Shown here piece by piece: positions 1-5,235 of a stretch of 5,235 nucleotides of DNA. Each line of letters begins with the position of its first letter. Position 1 is the first letter of the stretch. A model generated the notes under the pieces. The model did no database searches, was not told the origin of the DNA, and was given only the letters and a program-made list of their open reading frames with translations. The translations under genes were made by a program, and so were the position numbers. The DNA is taken from positions 1 to 5,235 of the forward strand of contig JAURFJ010000086.1 in assembly GCA_030834365.1 (NCBI GenBank), given 5' to 3'. This DNA comes from Flavobacteriaceae bacterium (GTDB taxonomy: Bacteria > Bacteroidota > Bacteroidia > Flavobacteriales > Flavobacteriaceae).

Positions 1-169
1 GTGTTCTGATCAGAAAGAGCGCCTCTTGGGTATCTAATTCATTAACTACCTCGGCGATATCGGCATAGTGAAAATCGGTAAAAAATGCTTTTAGTTCGGA
101 TGCATTTTGGGCCCCGATCAGTGATTTGATCGCTTCTAAAACGTCTTGTGTGAGTTTAAAGGGCTCCAT
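1..169 (-). CDS. mgtE: MgtE-family magnesium transporter, N-terminal fragment (runs off the left edge)
   Basis: This is the first 56 codons of a gene that continues beyond the left edge. The start is MEPFKLTQDVLEAI, followed around residues 27-55 by a helical stretch containing HYADIAEVVNEL and then TQEALFLIR. That pattern is typical of the cytoplasmic MgtE N domain, an alpha-helical superhelix that in known MgtE proteins senses intracellular Mg2+ and gates the membrane channel. The CBS domains and membrane segments expected downstream are outside the window. The ATG at 167-169 lies inside the last codons of rsmA and the two genes overlap by 14 bases in different frames, so coupled translation in one operon is likely. 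No Shine-Dalgarno sequence is visible. rsmA followed by mgtE is, as I recall, a common order in Bacteroidota, which supports the call. The fragment is short, so the family assignment rests on this N-domain pattern plus context. Confidence 0.85.
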   Translation of the reverse strand, partial: MEPFKLTQDVLEAIKSLIGAQNASELKAFFTDFHYADIAEVVNELDTQEALFLIRT

Positions 170-968
170 GTTCAATGCGTGTACTTAGATCGATAAAAGC
201 TTCGACAGATAGCTGCTCTGGTCGCAGGTCAAAGATAGCATCTTCTTTAAGATGAGGCGAAATATCTAAGCCTTTTAAGCTATTTCTCAGGGTTTTACGG
301 CGCTGATTGAAGGCTGATTTAACCACGTGCCGCAAGGTGGCCTCGCTGCAAGAAAGTTGGTTTGCTTCTTTTCGCCTAAGAACAATAACACCAGACTGCA
401 CCTTTGGCGGGGGATTGAACACTTGGGGGTGCACCGTAAATGCATAACTAGCCTCGTAATAGGCTTGAACCAAGACACTTAGTATGCCGTAAGCCTTGCT
501 GCCCGGTTTTTCGCAGATGCGCTCAGCTACTTCTCGCTGAAACATTCCGGTGAATTCAACTACTCGATCGCGGTGTTCAAGCATCTTAAAAACAATCTGA
601 GTAGAGATGTTATACGGAAAGTTTCCGGTTATGGCCAAGGGTTGACCTTTGAAGATTTCGTGCAGATTTAGCTTTAAAAAATCGGCCTTGCGAATGCTGA
701 GATTTTCAGGCTTATGGGTTTCGGTGAAAGTGGTTTGAAGGAATTCGATTGACTCACTGTCGAGATCGATGGCCTCGAGCTCAATCGGTTTTTGAATTAA
801 AAACTTCGTAAGTACACCGGTTCCTGGTCCGATCTCGATAACGTGCTTATAACCCTCAAGACTCAAGGTGTTGGCGATTTTCTCTGCGATTCCTTGGTCG
901 GTCAAAAAGTGCTGTCCGAGTTGTTTTTTAGGGGTAACCCCGTCGGTTGGCTTTGTTCGGTTTTTCAC
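156..968 (-). CDS. rsmA: 16S rRNA (adenine1518/1519-N6)-dimethyltransferase RsmA (KsgA)
   Basis: RsmA uses S-adenosylmethionine to dimethylate two adjacent adenines in the 3' terminal helix of 16S rRNA, a late step and checkpoint in 30S assembly. The 270 residues match the usual family length. Visible motifs are GQHFL (18-22), the SAM-binding loop EIGPGTGVLT (45-54), an acidic strand end AIDLD (66-70), ADF (95-97), the catalytic motif IV NFPYNIS (116-122), MFQREVAERI (142-151), FNPPPKVQSGV (184-194) and the basic C-terminal QRRKTLRNSLK (222-232). Motif IV is NFPY rather than the more widespread NLPY, which I take as a lineage variant. The start is GTG at 966-968: the next methionine is at residue 129, after motif IV, so it cannot be the start. 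The GTG overlaps the stop of the upstream gene as GTGA (4 bases), indicating translational coupling. The 3' end overlaps mgtE by 14 bases. Confidence 0.97.
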   Translation of the reverse strand: MKNRTKPTDGVTPKKQLGQHFLTDQGIAEKIANTLSLEGYKHVIEIGPGTGVLTKFLIQKPIELEAIDLDSESIEFLQTTFTETHKPENLSIRKADFLKLNLHEIFKGQPLAITGNFPYNISTQIVFKMLEHRDRVVEFTGMFQREVAERICEKPGSKAYGILSVLVQAYYEASYAFTVHPQVFNPPPKVQSGVIVLRRKEANQLSCSEATLRHVVKSAFNQRRKTLRNSLKGLDISPHLKEDAIFDLRPEQLSVEAFIDLSTRIEHGAL

Positions 969-1300
969 GAATTAAGGTTAAGCTGTGCTCGACCTATGAG
1001 CTCAAGTTCGGTGGTGAATTCTAGGGCATTTGATCCAAATTGCTGAAGCAGCTCTCGCTCTATTCTTTCGGAATCATCGGCTAGGTAGCTTTCAAGCGTG
1101 GCTTTGTTAAGGCAGAGGTATTGAACCGAGAAACTCACTCCCTGTTCAGTGGACTCCGAAGGATTTATACGGGTGAAGGTGGCTTCTCGGAATTTTCCGG
1201 TAGCCATCATCAGCGGAATGTGCTTTTCGCGCATGTATTCGACCCATGCATTTTCAATACTGGCTTCTACGTGGGTGGTTACGTTATAAATGATCATCAT
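965..1300 (-). CDS. DUF4286-like small protein of unknown function
   Basis: This is a protein of 111 residues with no assigned function. It opens with MMIIYNVTTHVEASIENAWVE and continues with EKHIPLMMATGKF (25-37), FSVQYLC (57-63) and TLESYLADD (68-76). I recognise this layout as the DUF4286-type family found in Bacteroidota; the name is from memory and was not searched. No signal peptide, membrane segment or metal-binding cluster is visible, so it is probably cytosolic. The ATG at 1298-1300 shares one base with the serS stop (TAATG). A second ATG directly after it (1295-1297) would give the form starting MIIYNV that I associate with the family, so the true start may be three bases downstream. 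The stop overlaps the rsmA GTG. Tight coupling between serS and rsmA suggests a role linked to translation or ribosome maturation, but that is inference from position only. Confidence 0.85.
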   Translation of the reverse strand: MMIIYNVTTHVEASIENAWVEYMREKHIPLMMATGKFREATFTRINPSESTEQGVSFSVQYLCLNKATLESYLADDSERIERELLQQFGSNALEFTTELELIGRAQLNLNS

Positions 1301-2571
1301 TACGCAATCTGATCAAATTGCGTGTACGGAACAAGGGCTTTAGGAATGCGTATGCCCTCTTTGGTCTGATGATTTTCTAAAAGTGCCGCCAAAACGCGCG
1401 GCAGGGCTAGCGCACTTCCATTTAGCGTGTGTGCGAGTTGTTTTTGTCCATGCGCATCTTTGATTCTCAGCTTTAATCGATTCGATTGAAAGGTCTCAAA
1501 GTTTGAAACCGAGCTAATTTCTAGCCAACGTTTTTGAGCAGCCGAATACACTTCGAAGTCATAAGTGAGGGCAGAGGTGAAACCTAGGTCTCCTGCACAC
1601 AGCTGTAAAATACGATAGGGAAGCTCTAGTGCCTCAAGCAAGGTTTTTACGTGCTCTACCATTCCCTCTAAGGCCTGATAGGAGTTTTCAGGTTTCTCTA
1701 CCCTTACGATTTCTACCTTGTCGAATTGATGCAGGCGGTTTAGGCCTCTTACATCAGATCCGTAACTTCCGGCCTCACGTCTGAAACAGGGTGTGTATGC
1801 GGTCATGGTTATGGGTAGCTCTGATTCTTGTAGTAGCACATCTCTAAGTAGGTTGGTGACGGGCACCTCGGCGGTCGGAATCAAATAGAGGTTGTCTGCC
1901 GTCACGTGATACATTTGGCCTTCTTTGTCTGGAAGTTGACCAGTGCCGTATCCTGAAGCTTCGTTTACCAGGTGCGGAGGTTGAATCTCTTGATACCCCG
2001 CCTCTATATTTCTATCTAAGAAAAAGCTGATCAGCGCGCGTTGTAGTCGTGCACCCTTTCCTTTGTACACCGGAAAGCCCGCTCCGGCGATCTTTACGCC
2101 CAACTCAAAGTCGATCAGGTCGTATTTTTTGGCCAGATCCCAATGCGGAAGCGCGTCTTCGTCCAGTACTAGTGTGTTTTGAGACTTGAAAACCTCTTTG
2201 TTGTCGGCTTCAGATCGGCCTGGGGGCACTGAATCGTGTGGAGTATTCGGAAGCTGATACAAGGCGGCAGTTAGAGCATCAGCCTTTTCATTAAGCGTTT
2301 CTTGAATCGACTTAGACCGCTCTTTTAATTCGGCAGTTCGCGCTTTTAGCCCTTCAGCCTCTGCAGCTTTTCCGCTCTTAAAAAGGCTTCCAATTTCTTT
2401 AGCTAGTGCATTTGATTCAGCTAGTAAGGCGTCTAATTCGGTTTGAAGTGCCCGACGCGATTCGTCAAGGGCCTGTATGTGTTCGATCTGTTCGCGTGGA
2501 TCAAGCCCTCTCTTGCTCAAGGCAGCGATGACCTGTTCTTTTGATTCGCGAATCGTATGAAGTTCAAGCAT
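1300..2571 (-). CDS. serS: Seryl-tRNA synthetase
   Basis: SerRS charges tRNA-Ser (and tRNA-Sec where present) with serine using ATP, in the cytosol as a class IIa dimer. The protein is 423 residues, a normal length. Residues about 28-105 form the charged helical hairpin that in the family grips the long variable arm of tRNA-Ser. The catalytic domain shows the motif 1 region around YQEIQPPHLVN (193-203), the serine-binding loop PTAEVPVTN (232-240), motif 2 with CFRREAGSYGSDVRG (262-276) and RLHQFDKVE (279-287), CAGDLGFTSALTYD (325-338), SSVSNFETFQ (353-362) and motif 3 TLNGSALALPRVLAALLEN (382-400). The open frame continues 27 codons upstream, but that stretch is low-quality sequence running back into the 3' end of ribF. 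MLELHTIRESKEQV at 2571 is the family-like N-terminus and lies just downstream of a -7 promoter element. The ribF stop is 31 bases upstream. The TAA shares one base with the next ATG. Confidence 0.97.
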   Translation of the reverse strand: MLELHTIRESKEQVIAALSKRGLDPREQIEHIQALDESRRALQTELDALLAESNALAKEIGSLFKSGKAAEAEGLKARTAELKERSKSIQETLNEKADALTAALYQLPNTPHDSVPPGRSEADNKEVFKSQNTLVLDEDALPHWDLAKKYDLIDFELGVKIAGAGFPVYKGKGARLQRALISFFLDRNIEAGYQEIQPPHLVNEASGYGTGQLPDKEGQMYHVTADNLYLIPTAEVPVTNLLRDVLLQESELPITMTAYTPCFRREAGSYGSDVRGLNRLHQFDKVEIVRVEKPENSYQALEGMVEHVKTLLEALELPYRILQLCAGDLGFTSALTYDFEVYSAAQKRWLEISSVSNFETFQSNRLKLRIKDAHGQKQLAHTLNGSALALPRVLAALLENHQTKEGIRIPKALVPYTQFDQIA

Positions 2572-2587
2572 GAAATCGAGTTTGCAG

Positions 2588-2595
2588 CAAAAGTA
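2588..2595 (-). promoter_or_regulatory. Candidate Bacteroidota -7 promoter element for serS
   Basis: On the minus strand the bases read TACTTTTG, an exact match to the TAnnTTTG -7 element recognised by the Bacteroidota housekeeping sigma factor. It sits in the 31-base gap after the ribF stop and ends 16 bases before the serS ATG, so the leader would be only about 10 bases. No convincing -33 TTG-type element is seen at the expected distance upstream. The last bases overlap a perfect small inverted repeat, TTTGCTGCAAA (2581-2591). The promoter probably allows serS and the overlapping downstream genes to be transcribed independently of ribF. Confidence 0.5.
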
Positions 2596-2602
2596 GAAAA
2601 AC

Positions 2603-3541
2603 CTAGAATAGCAGCCCTTCTTTGAAAAATTTAAGCGTGGTAGATTGATCATCTTTTAATTGTGCACTGAGTGCCTCAAGCGATTCGAAGCGTTTCTCGC
2701 TTCTCAGTCGTTTGTAGAATTCAATCTGAATAGGTCTGTCATATAAATCAGACTCGAAATCAAAAAGATGCACCTCAACGTGCAATCCGCCCGAAGCAAC
2801 CGTAGGATTTTGGCCAATATTCATCATGCCCTTGATTAGCCGACCTTCAATGTTGGTGCTAATTATATAGACTCCATTTGCAGGTAATAGCTTTTTAGGG
2901 TCGATGTCTTCGATATTCGCAGTCGGAAACCCTATCGTTCGACCCAGCCCTTTACCCTTGGCCACCTTGCCGCTAATGCTGTACCTGTAACCGAGGTATT
3001 GATTGGCTTTGTGTACCGCCCCTTCAGAAAGCGCATTTCGAATCTTGGTCGAGCTTACGGCCACATCGTCTAAGTCTTGAGCTTCCATTTCAGTGATTGC
3101 AAAGTCAAAACGCTTTGCAAAGTAATGCAGATCTACTATGTCGGCTTCTCTGTTTCGACCAAATCGATGGTCGTAACCCACAATGAGGTGTTTGACCTTA
3201 AGCTGTTTTACGAGTATGTCTTCAACGTATTCTCTGGCTGTGAGTCTGGAGAAGTCTTTAGAAAACGGATGTACCACTAGCACGTCAAGGCCAAGCTCTT
3301 CTAGTCGATGGGATTTTTCTTCAAGCGTACTCAACATTTTGATGCCCGTATCTTTCTGAAGCACCTCTCTAGGGTGAGGAGAGAAGGTGAGTAGGCACGC
3401 ATTCAGGTCTTTATTTTTGGCTTCTTCAACTAGCTCATTAATGATTTTTTTATGCCCAATGTGTACTCCGTCAAATGTACCTATAGTAAGTACTGTGCCT
3501 TTAGCACTGCTGTAGCTCTCTATCCTATCTAGTCTTTCCAT
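2603..3541 (-). CDS. ribF: Bifunctional riboflavin kinase / FAD synthetase RibF
   Basis: RibF phosphorylates riboflavin to FMN and adenylylates FMN to FAD, both with ATP, in the cytosol. From the ATG at 3541 the protein is 312 residues, normal for the family. The N-terminal adenylyltransferase half shows GTFDGVHIGH (21-30, the HxGH-type nucleotide site), TFSPHPREV (52-60), VGYDHRFGRNR (121-131) and SSTKIRNAL (163-171). The C-terminal flavokinase half shows GKGLGRTIGFPTANI (196-210, with the GFPTAN signature), NGVYIIS (222-228), NIGQNPTV (241-248), EVHLFDF (256-262, containing the expected catalytic glutamate) and RFESLEALSAQLKDD (284-298). Both activities therefore look intact. The frame can be extended 8 codons to a GTG at 3563-3565, but that GTG overlaps a -7 promoter element and the extra residues are not family-like. 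pth ends 65 bases upstream. There is no sign of an FMN riboswitch in that gap. Confidence 0.96.
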   Translation of the reverse strand: MERLDRIESYSSAKGTVLTIGTFDGVHIGHKKIINELVEEAKNKDLNACLLTFSPHPREVLQKDTGIKMLSTLEEKSHRLEELGLDVLVVHPFSKDFSRLTAREYVEDILVKQLKVKHLIVGYDHRFGRNREADIVDLHYFAKRFDFAITEMEAQDLDDVAVSSTKIRNALSEGAVHKANQYLGYRYSISGKVAKGKGLGRTIGFPTANIEDIDPKKLLPANGVYIISTNIEGRLIKGMMNIGQNPTVASGGLHVEVHLFDFESDLYDRPIQIEFYKRLRSEKRFESLEALSAQLKDDQSTTLKFFKEGLLF

Positions 3542-3564
3542 CGCTGTTTCACACTGTAAACCCA

Positions 3565-3572
3565 CAAAAATA
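3565..3572 (-). promoter_or_regulatory. Candidate Bacteroidota -7 promoter element for ribF
   Basis: The minus strand reads TATTTTTG, fully matching TAnnTTTG, in the 65-base gap between pth and ribF and 23 bases before the ribF ATG. Transcription would start around 3556-3561, giving a leader of roughly 15-20 bases. The G of the element is also the first base of the alternative GTG start (3563-3565), so if this promoter is used the GTG lies upstream of the transcript and only the ATG at 3541 can be the start. A matching -33 element is not evident. Confidence 0.45.
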
Positions 3573-3606
3573 AGCAGACCAACGGCTATATTGTGTTAGC
3601 TAAACA

Positions 3607-4173
3607 CTAAGTATTATTAAAAGAATTCATGGCGGTTTCAAGGCCGTTGAAGGCGAAGGTCTTAATGGCCTCTGCTGACCTCTCGAGCCGCTCTTTTAGC
3701 TTGTCGGATTCCTCAATGCTCCAGTTGCCTAAGACGTAGTCAACTTGTTGACCTTTTGAAAATTCATCACCAATTCCAAAACGAAATCGGGCATACTGGG
3801 TGGTCTCAAGCCTGGCTTGGATATCTTTTAACCCGTTGTGACCGCCATCACTGCCTTTAGCCTTTATGCGAATGGTGCCAAAAGGCAGGTTGAGGTCATC
3901 AGTAACTACAAGTAGCTGATTGAGTTCAATGTTTTCTTGCTGCATCCAATAGGCCACGGCCTTTCCGCTAAGGTTCATAAAGGTGTTGGGTTTTAAGATG
4001 ATCAGTTCTCTACCCTTGTGCTTTACTCGAGAAAGATCGCCCAGTCTAGCTGAGCTAAAGCTGCCACCTAGTTCATCGCTAAGTTTTTCGGCAATCTTAA
4101 ATCCGATGTTGTGTCGAGTCTCTTCATATTCAGGACCACAATTGCCTAAACCCACGATTAGAAACTTTTTCAT
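3607..4173 (-). CDS. pth: Peptidyl-tRNA hydrolase
   Basis: Pth cleaves the ester bond of peptidyl-tRNAs that drop off the ribosome, recycling the tRNA; it acts as a cytosolic monomer. The 188 residues from MKKFLIVGLGN are a normal length. The active-site set is present when matched to E. coli Pth: N11 in GLGNCG (8-13), the catalytic H21 in ETRHNIGF (18-25), N67 in KPNTFMNLSG (61-70), D92 in VTDDLNLPFG (90-99) and N113 in GSDGGHNGLKDI (107-118). Position 12 is Cys where Pro is commonest; this lies next to, not at, the catalytic residues. The open frame runs 8 codons further upstream to a TTG, but those residues precede the conserved first beta-strand and are not family-like, so ATG 4173 is chosen. 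It follows the L25 terminator by 37 bases, so it probably has its own promoter. The order prs, rplY, pth is widely conserved in bacteria. Confidence 0.96.
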   Translation of the reverse strand: MKKFLIVGLGNCGPEYEETRHNIGFKIAEKLSDELGGSFSSARLGDLSRVKHKGRELIILKPNTFMNLSGKAVAYWMQQENIELNQLLVVTDDLNLPFGTIRIKAKGSDGGHNGLKDIQARLETTQYARFRFGIGDEFSKGQQVDYVLGNWSIEESDKLKERLERSAEAIKTFAFNGLETAMNSFNNT

Positions 4174-4201
4174 AAGTCTTCTTACACTTAGATTCAACTA
4201 G

Positions 4202-4209
4202 TAAAGGTA
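4202..4209 (-). promoter_or_regulatory. Weak candidate -7 promoter element for pth
   Basis: The minus strand reads TACCTTTA, matching TAnnTTTG except for the final G. It begins two bases after the T-tract of the L25 terminator and ends 28 bases before the pth ATG. A promoter is expected here because the terminator should stop most transcripts from prs-rplY, but the sequence match is imperfect and no -33 element is clear. Confidence 0.3.
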
Positions 4210-4210
4210 G

Positions 4211-4245
4211 AAAAAAGACTGACCCCCTTTGAGGAGGGGGTCAGT
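4211..4245 (-). terminator. Strong intrinsic terminator after rplY
   Basis: On the minus strand a perfect 10-base-pair stem (4236-4245 with 4218-4227; ACTGACCCCC pairs with GGGGGTCAGT) encloses an 8-base loop. It is followed, after one C, by six T residues (4211-4216). This is a textbook Rho-independent terminator pointing in the same direction as rplY, and it lies 33 bases beyond the rplY stop. The opposite strand has no T-tract after the stem, so it is one-directional. It separates the prs-rplY transcript from pth and the genes downstream. Confidence 0.93.
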
Positions 4246-4278
4246 TCAAATAGAGTATAACTATTTTTGAGCAGGTGC

Positions 4279-4899
4279 TTATTCAGCAGCCTCAGAACTT
4301 TCTTCTGCCGCAGCTGACTCTTCAGTTTCTTCGGTTTCTTCTTCAACGACCGCGTTTCTAGAAATTTTCACCTGAACGATTGAAGTGTTGTCTGGGTGCA
4401 TAAAAGTGTAATCGTCAGAAAGAACATCACCAACTGAAATGGTTCCACCAATTCTCAGTTTAGATATGTCGATGTTAATCACATCTGGAAGGTTTGCCGG
4501 AAGCGCTTTAACCGTAAGCTTGCGGTTTCTGAACATCAGACGACCTCCGTTCAATACTCCAGGGGCACTTCCGATCAATTTAACCGGAATGTCCATGGTT
4601 ACTGCTCGATCTTCAAATAGCTGATAGAAATCGATGTGTAAGATTTTGTCGTTTACAGGGTGAAACTGAATGTCTTGCATTACCGCCTCGTATCGGTCTC
4701 CCTCTTTGAGCTCAATTACCACTGTGTGTGCATTTGGAGTGTACACAAGGGGCTTGAAGCTCTTTTCTTCTGCCATAAAATGAACTGGCGATTCCCCCCC
4801 GTAAAGCACGCAAGGGACCATTTCAGCATTACGTAGGGCCTTACTAGCCTTCTTGCCCACGCTTTCTCTTTTAGATCCTTTGATTGTAATTGATTGCAT
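4279..4899 (-). CDS. rplY: 50S ribosomal protein L25 / general stress protein Ctc (long form)
   Basis: L25 binds 5S rRNA in the central protuberance of the 50S subunit. This is the long, two-domain Ctc/TL5 form of 206 residues. Residues 1 to about 94 form the 5S rRNA-binding domain, with VLYGG (31-35) and MQDIQFHPVNDKILHIDFYQ (74-93). Residues about 95-183 form the beta-rich TL5 C-terminal domain, with DIPVKLIGSAPGVLNGG (103-119), INIDISKLRIGG (141-152) and DVL (158-160). From about 184 to the end is a low-complexity tail of Glu, Ala, Ser and Thr. The start MQSITIKGSKR is the family-like N-terminus and lies 12 bases after the prs stop, so the two are co-transcribed. The TAA is followed in frame by GCA CCT GCT CAA AAA and then TAG, which reads like a continuation of the tail (APAQK). 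The gene ends in a strong terminator. Confidence 0.96.
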   Translation of the reverse strand: MQSITIKGSKRESVGKKASKALRNAEMVPCVLYGGESPVHFMAEEKSFKPLVYTPNAHTVVIELKEGDRYEAVMQDIQFHPVNDKILHIDFYQLFEDRAVTMDIPVKLIGSAPGVLNGGRLMFRNRKLTVKALPANLPDVINIDISKLRIGGTISVGDVLSDDYTFMHPDNTSIVQVKISRNAVVEEETEETEESAAAEESSEAAE

Positions 4900-4911
4900 G
4901 TTGAATAAAAA

Positions 4912-5235
4912 TTAAAGTATAAATTTTGAAGAGATAGAGGTGTTGTTGTGCACACGATGCATGACATCAGCAAACAGATCGGCGCATCCCAGCACCTTTA
5001 TCTTAGTGGATTCGTGTTTTTTATCGATCGAGTCAGTGATGATGAGCTCACTGAGCTTCGATTGTTCTATTTTCTTATAGGCATCTCCCGACAACAAGCC
5101 GTGAGTGGTGATAGCCCTTACGCTTTCGGCTCCGCGTTCAATCATGAGATCGGCGGCTTTAGTGAGCGTTCCTGCAGTGTCAACCATGTCGTCGACAAGC
5201 ACCACATTTTTTCCTTTTACCTCACCAATGAGTTC
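4912..5235 (-). CDS. prs: Ribose-phosphate pyrophosphokinase (PRPP synthase), C-terminal fragment
   Basis: Prs transfers pyrophosphate from ATP to ribose 5-phosphate to make PRPP, the precursor for purine, pyrimidine, NAD, histidine and tryptophan synthesis. The frame is open to the right edge, so only the last 107 residues are present; the N-terminal half with its catalytic and ATP-binding residues is outside the window. Counting from the edge, VVLVDDMVDTAGT (11-23) is the PRPP-binding signature of the family, followed by ATTHGLLSG-like sequence (AITTHGLLSGDAYKKIEQS, 41-59), SELIITDSI (62-70), KIKVLGCADLFADVMHRVH (78-96) and the C-terminus NNTSISSKFIL, which is typical of Bacteroidota Prs. 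A GTG inside the signature could be mistaken for a start (5205), but the reading frame is intact on both sides of it. rplY follows after 12 bases, the conserved prs-ctc pairing. Confidence 0.97.
   Translation of the reverse strand, partial: ELIGEVKGKNVVLVDDMVDTAGTLTKAADLMIERGAESVRAITTHGLLSGDAYKKIEQSKLSELIITDSIDKKHESTKIKVLGCADLFADVMHRVHNNTSISSKFIL

Noticed and set aside
843..1046. Plus-strand open frames, here and at 1121-1312, 3077-3280, 3983-4201 and 4439-4624
   Set aside because: They lie antisense to genes with strong family matches, have no recognisable protein features, and no promoter or start context of their own.
2572..2652. 27-codon N-terminal extension of the serS reading frame
   Set aside because: It overlaps the 3' end of ribF, is rich in Cys, Phe and Tyr unlike any SerRS N-terminus, and contains the promoter element; MLELHTIRES at 2571 is the expected start.
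3593..3607. Short hairpin (GTGTT/AACAC, 5-base loop) directly after pth
   Set aside because: The stem is only 5 bp and is not followed by a T-run, so I do not call it a terminator.
4174..4197. TTG-initiated 8-codon extension of pth
   Set aside because: The residues before MKKFLIVGLGN precede the family's conserved first strand and the start would be the rare TTG; the region is better read as leader.
4248..4266. A/T-rich inverted repeat (AAATAG/CTATTT) between the rplY stop and its terminator
   Set aside because: It is a weak six-pair stem in A/T-rich DNA, probably chance; the GC-rich hairpin next to it explains termination.
4716..4973. Minus-strand 85-codon open frame across the prs/rplY junction, and a 63-codon one at 287-478
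   Set aside because: Both are alternate frames inside well-supported genes (rplY/prs and rsmA) with no family resemblance.

Overview
The window is a housekeeping stretch of a Bacteroidota chromosome, most likely from the Flavobacteriales side. Four things point there: the protein types (SerRS, Prs, L25 with an acidic tail, and a DUF4286-like protein); the gene neighbourhood; TAnnTTTG-type promoter elements; and the lack of Shine-Dalgarno sequences before the starts. Genus cannot be called from this sequence. Every gene is on the minus strand, so transcription runs from high to low coordinates. There is no gap over 300 bases without a gene, and I see no RNA gene, mobile element or CRISPR array.

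In transcription order the layout is as follows. The 3' part of prs (PRPP synthase) enters at the right edge. Twelve bases after it comes rplY/ctc (ribosomal protein L25), which closes with a strong intrinsic terminator at 4211-4245. Downstream are pth (peptidyl-tRNA hydrolase), ribF (FAD synthetase/flavokinase) and serS (seryl-tRNA synthetase). Each of these three has a short leader with a possible Bacteroidota -7 element: good for ribF and serS, weak for pth. From serS onward the genes overlap: serS, a 111-residue protein of unknown function (DUF4286-like), rsmA (16S rRNA dimethyltransferase) and the first 56 codons of mgtE (Mg2+ transporter), with overlaps of 1, 4 and 14 bases.

The shared theme is translation: PRPP supply, 5S rRNA-binding L25, recycling of peptidyl-tRNA, serine charging, 30S maturation, and Mg2+ uptake, which ribosomes depend on. 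RibF supplies flavin cofactors and is the metabolic outlier. Several open frames are longer than the real gene because they run through upstream leader DNA. I place the starts of serS, ribF and pth internally (2571, 3541, 4173).

Nothing here amounts to a new system. The items worth a second look are the uncharacterised DUF4286-like gene embedded by overlaps between serS and rsmA, a possible premature stop in the acidic tail of L25, and the promoter elements that settle the start choices.
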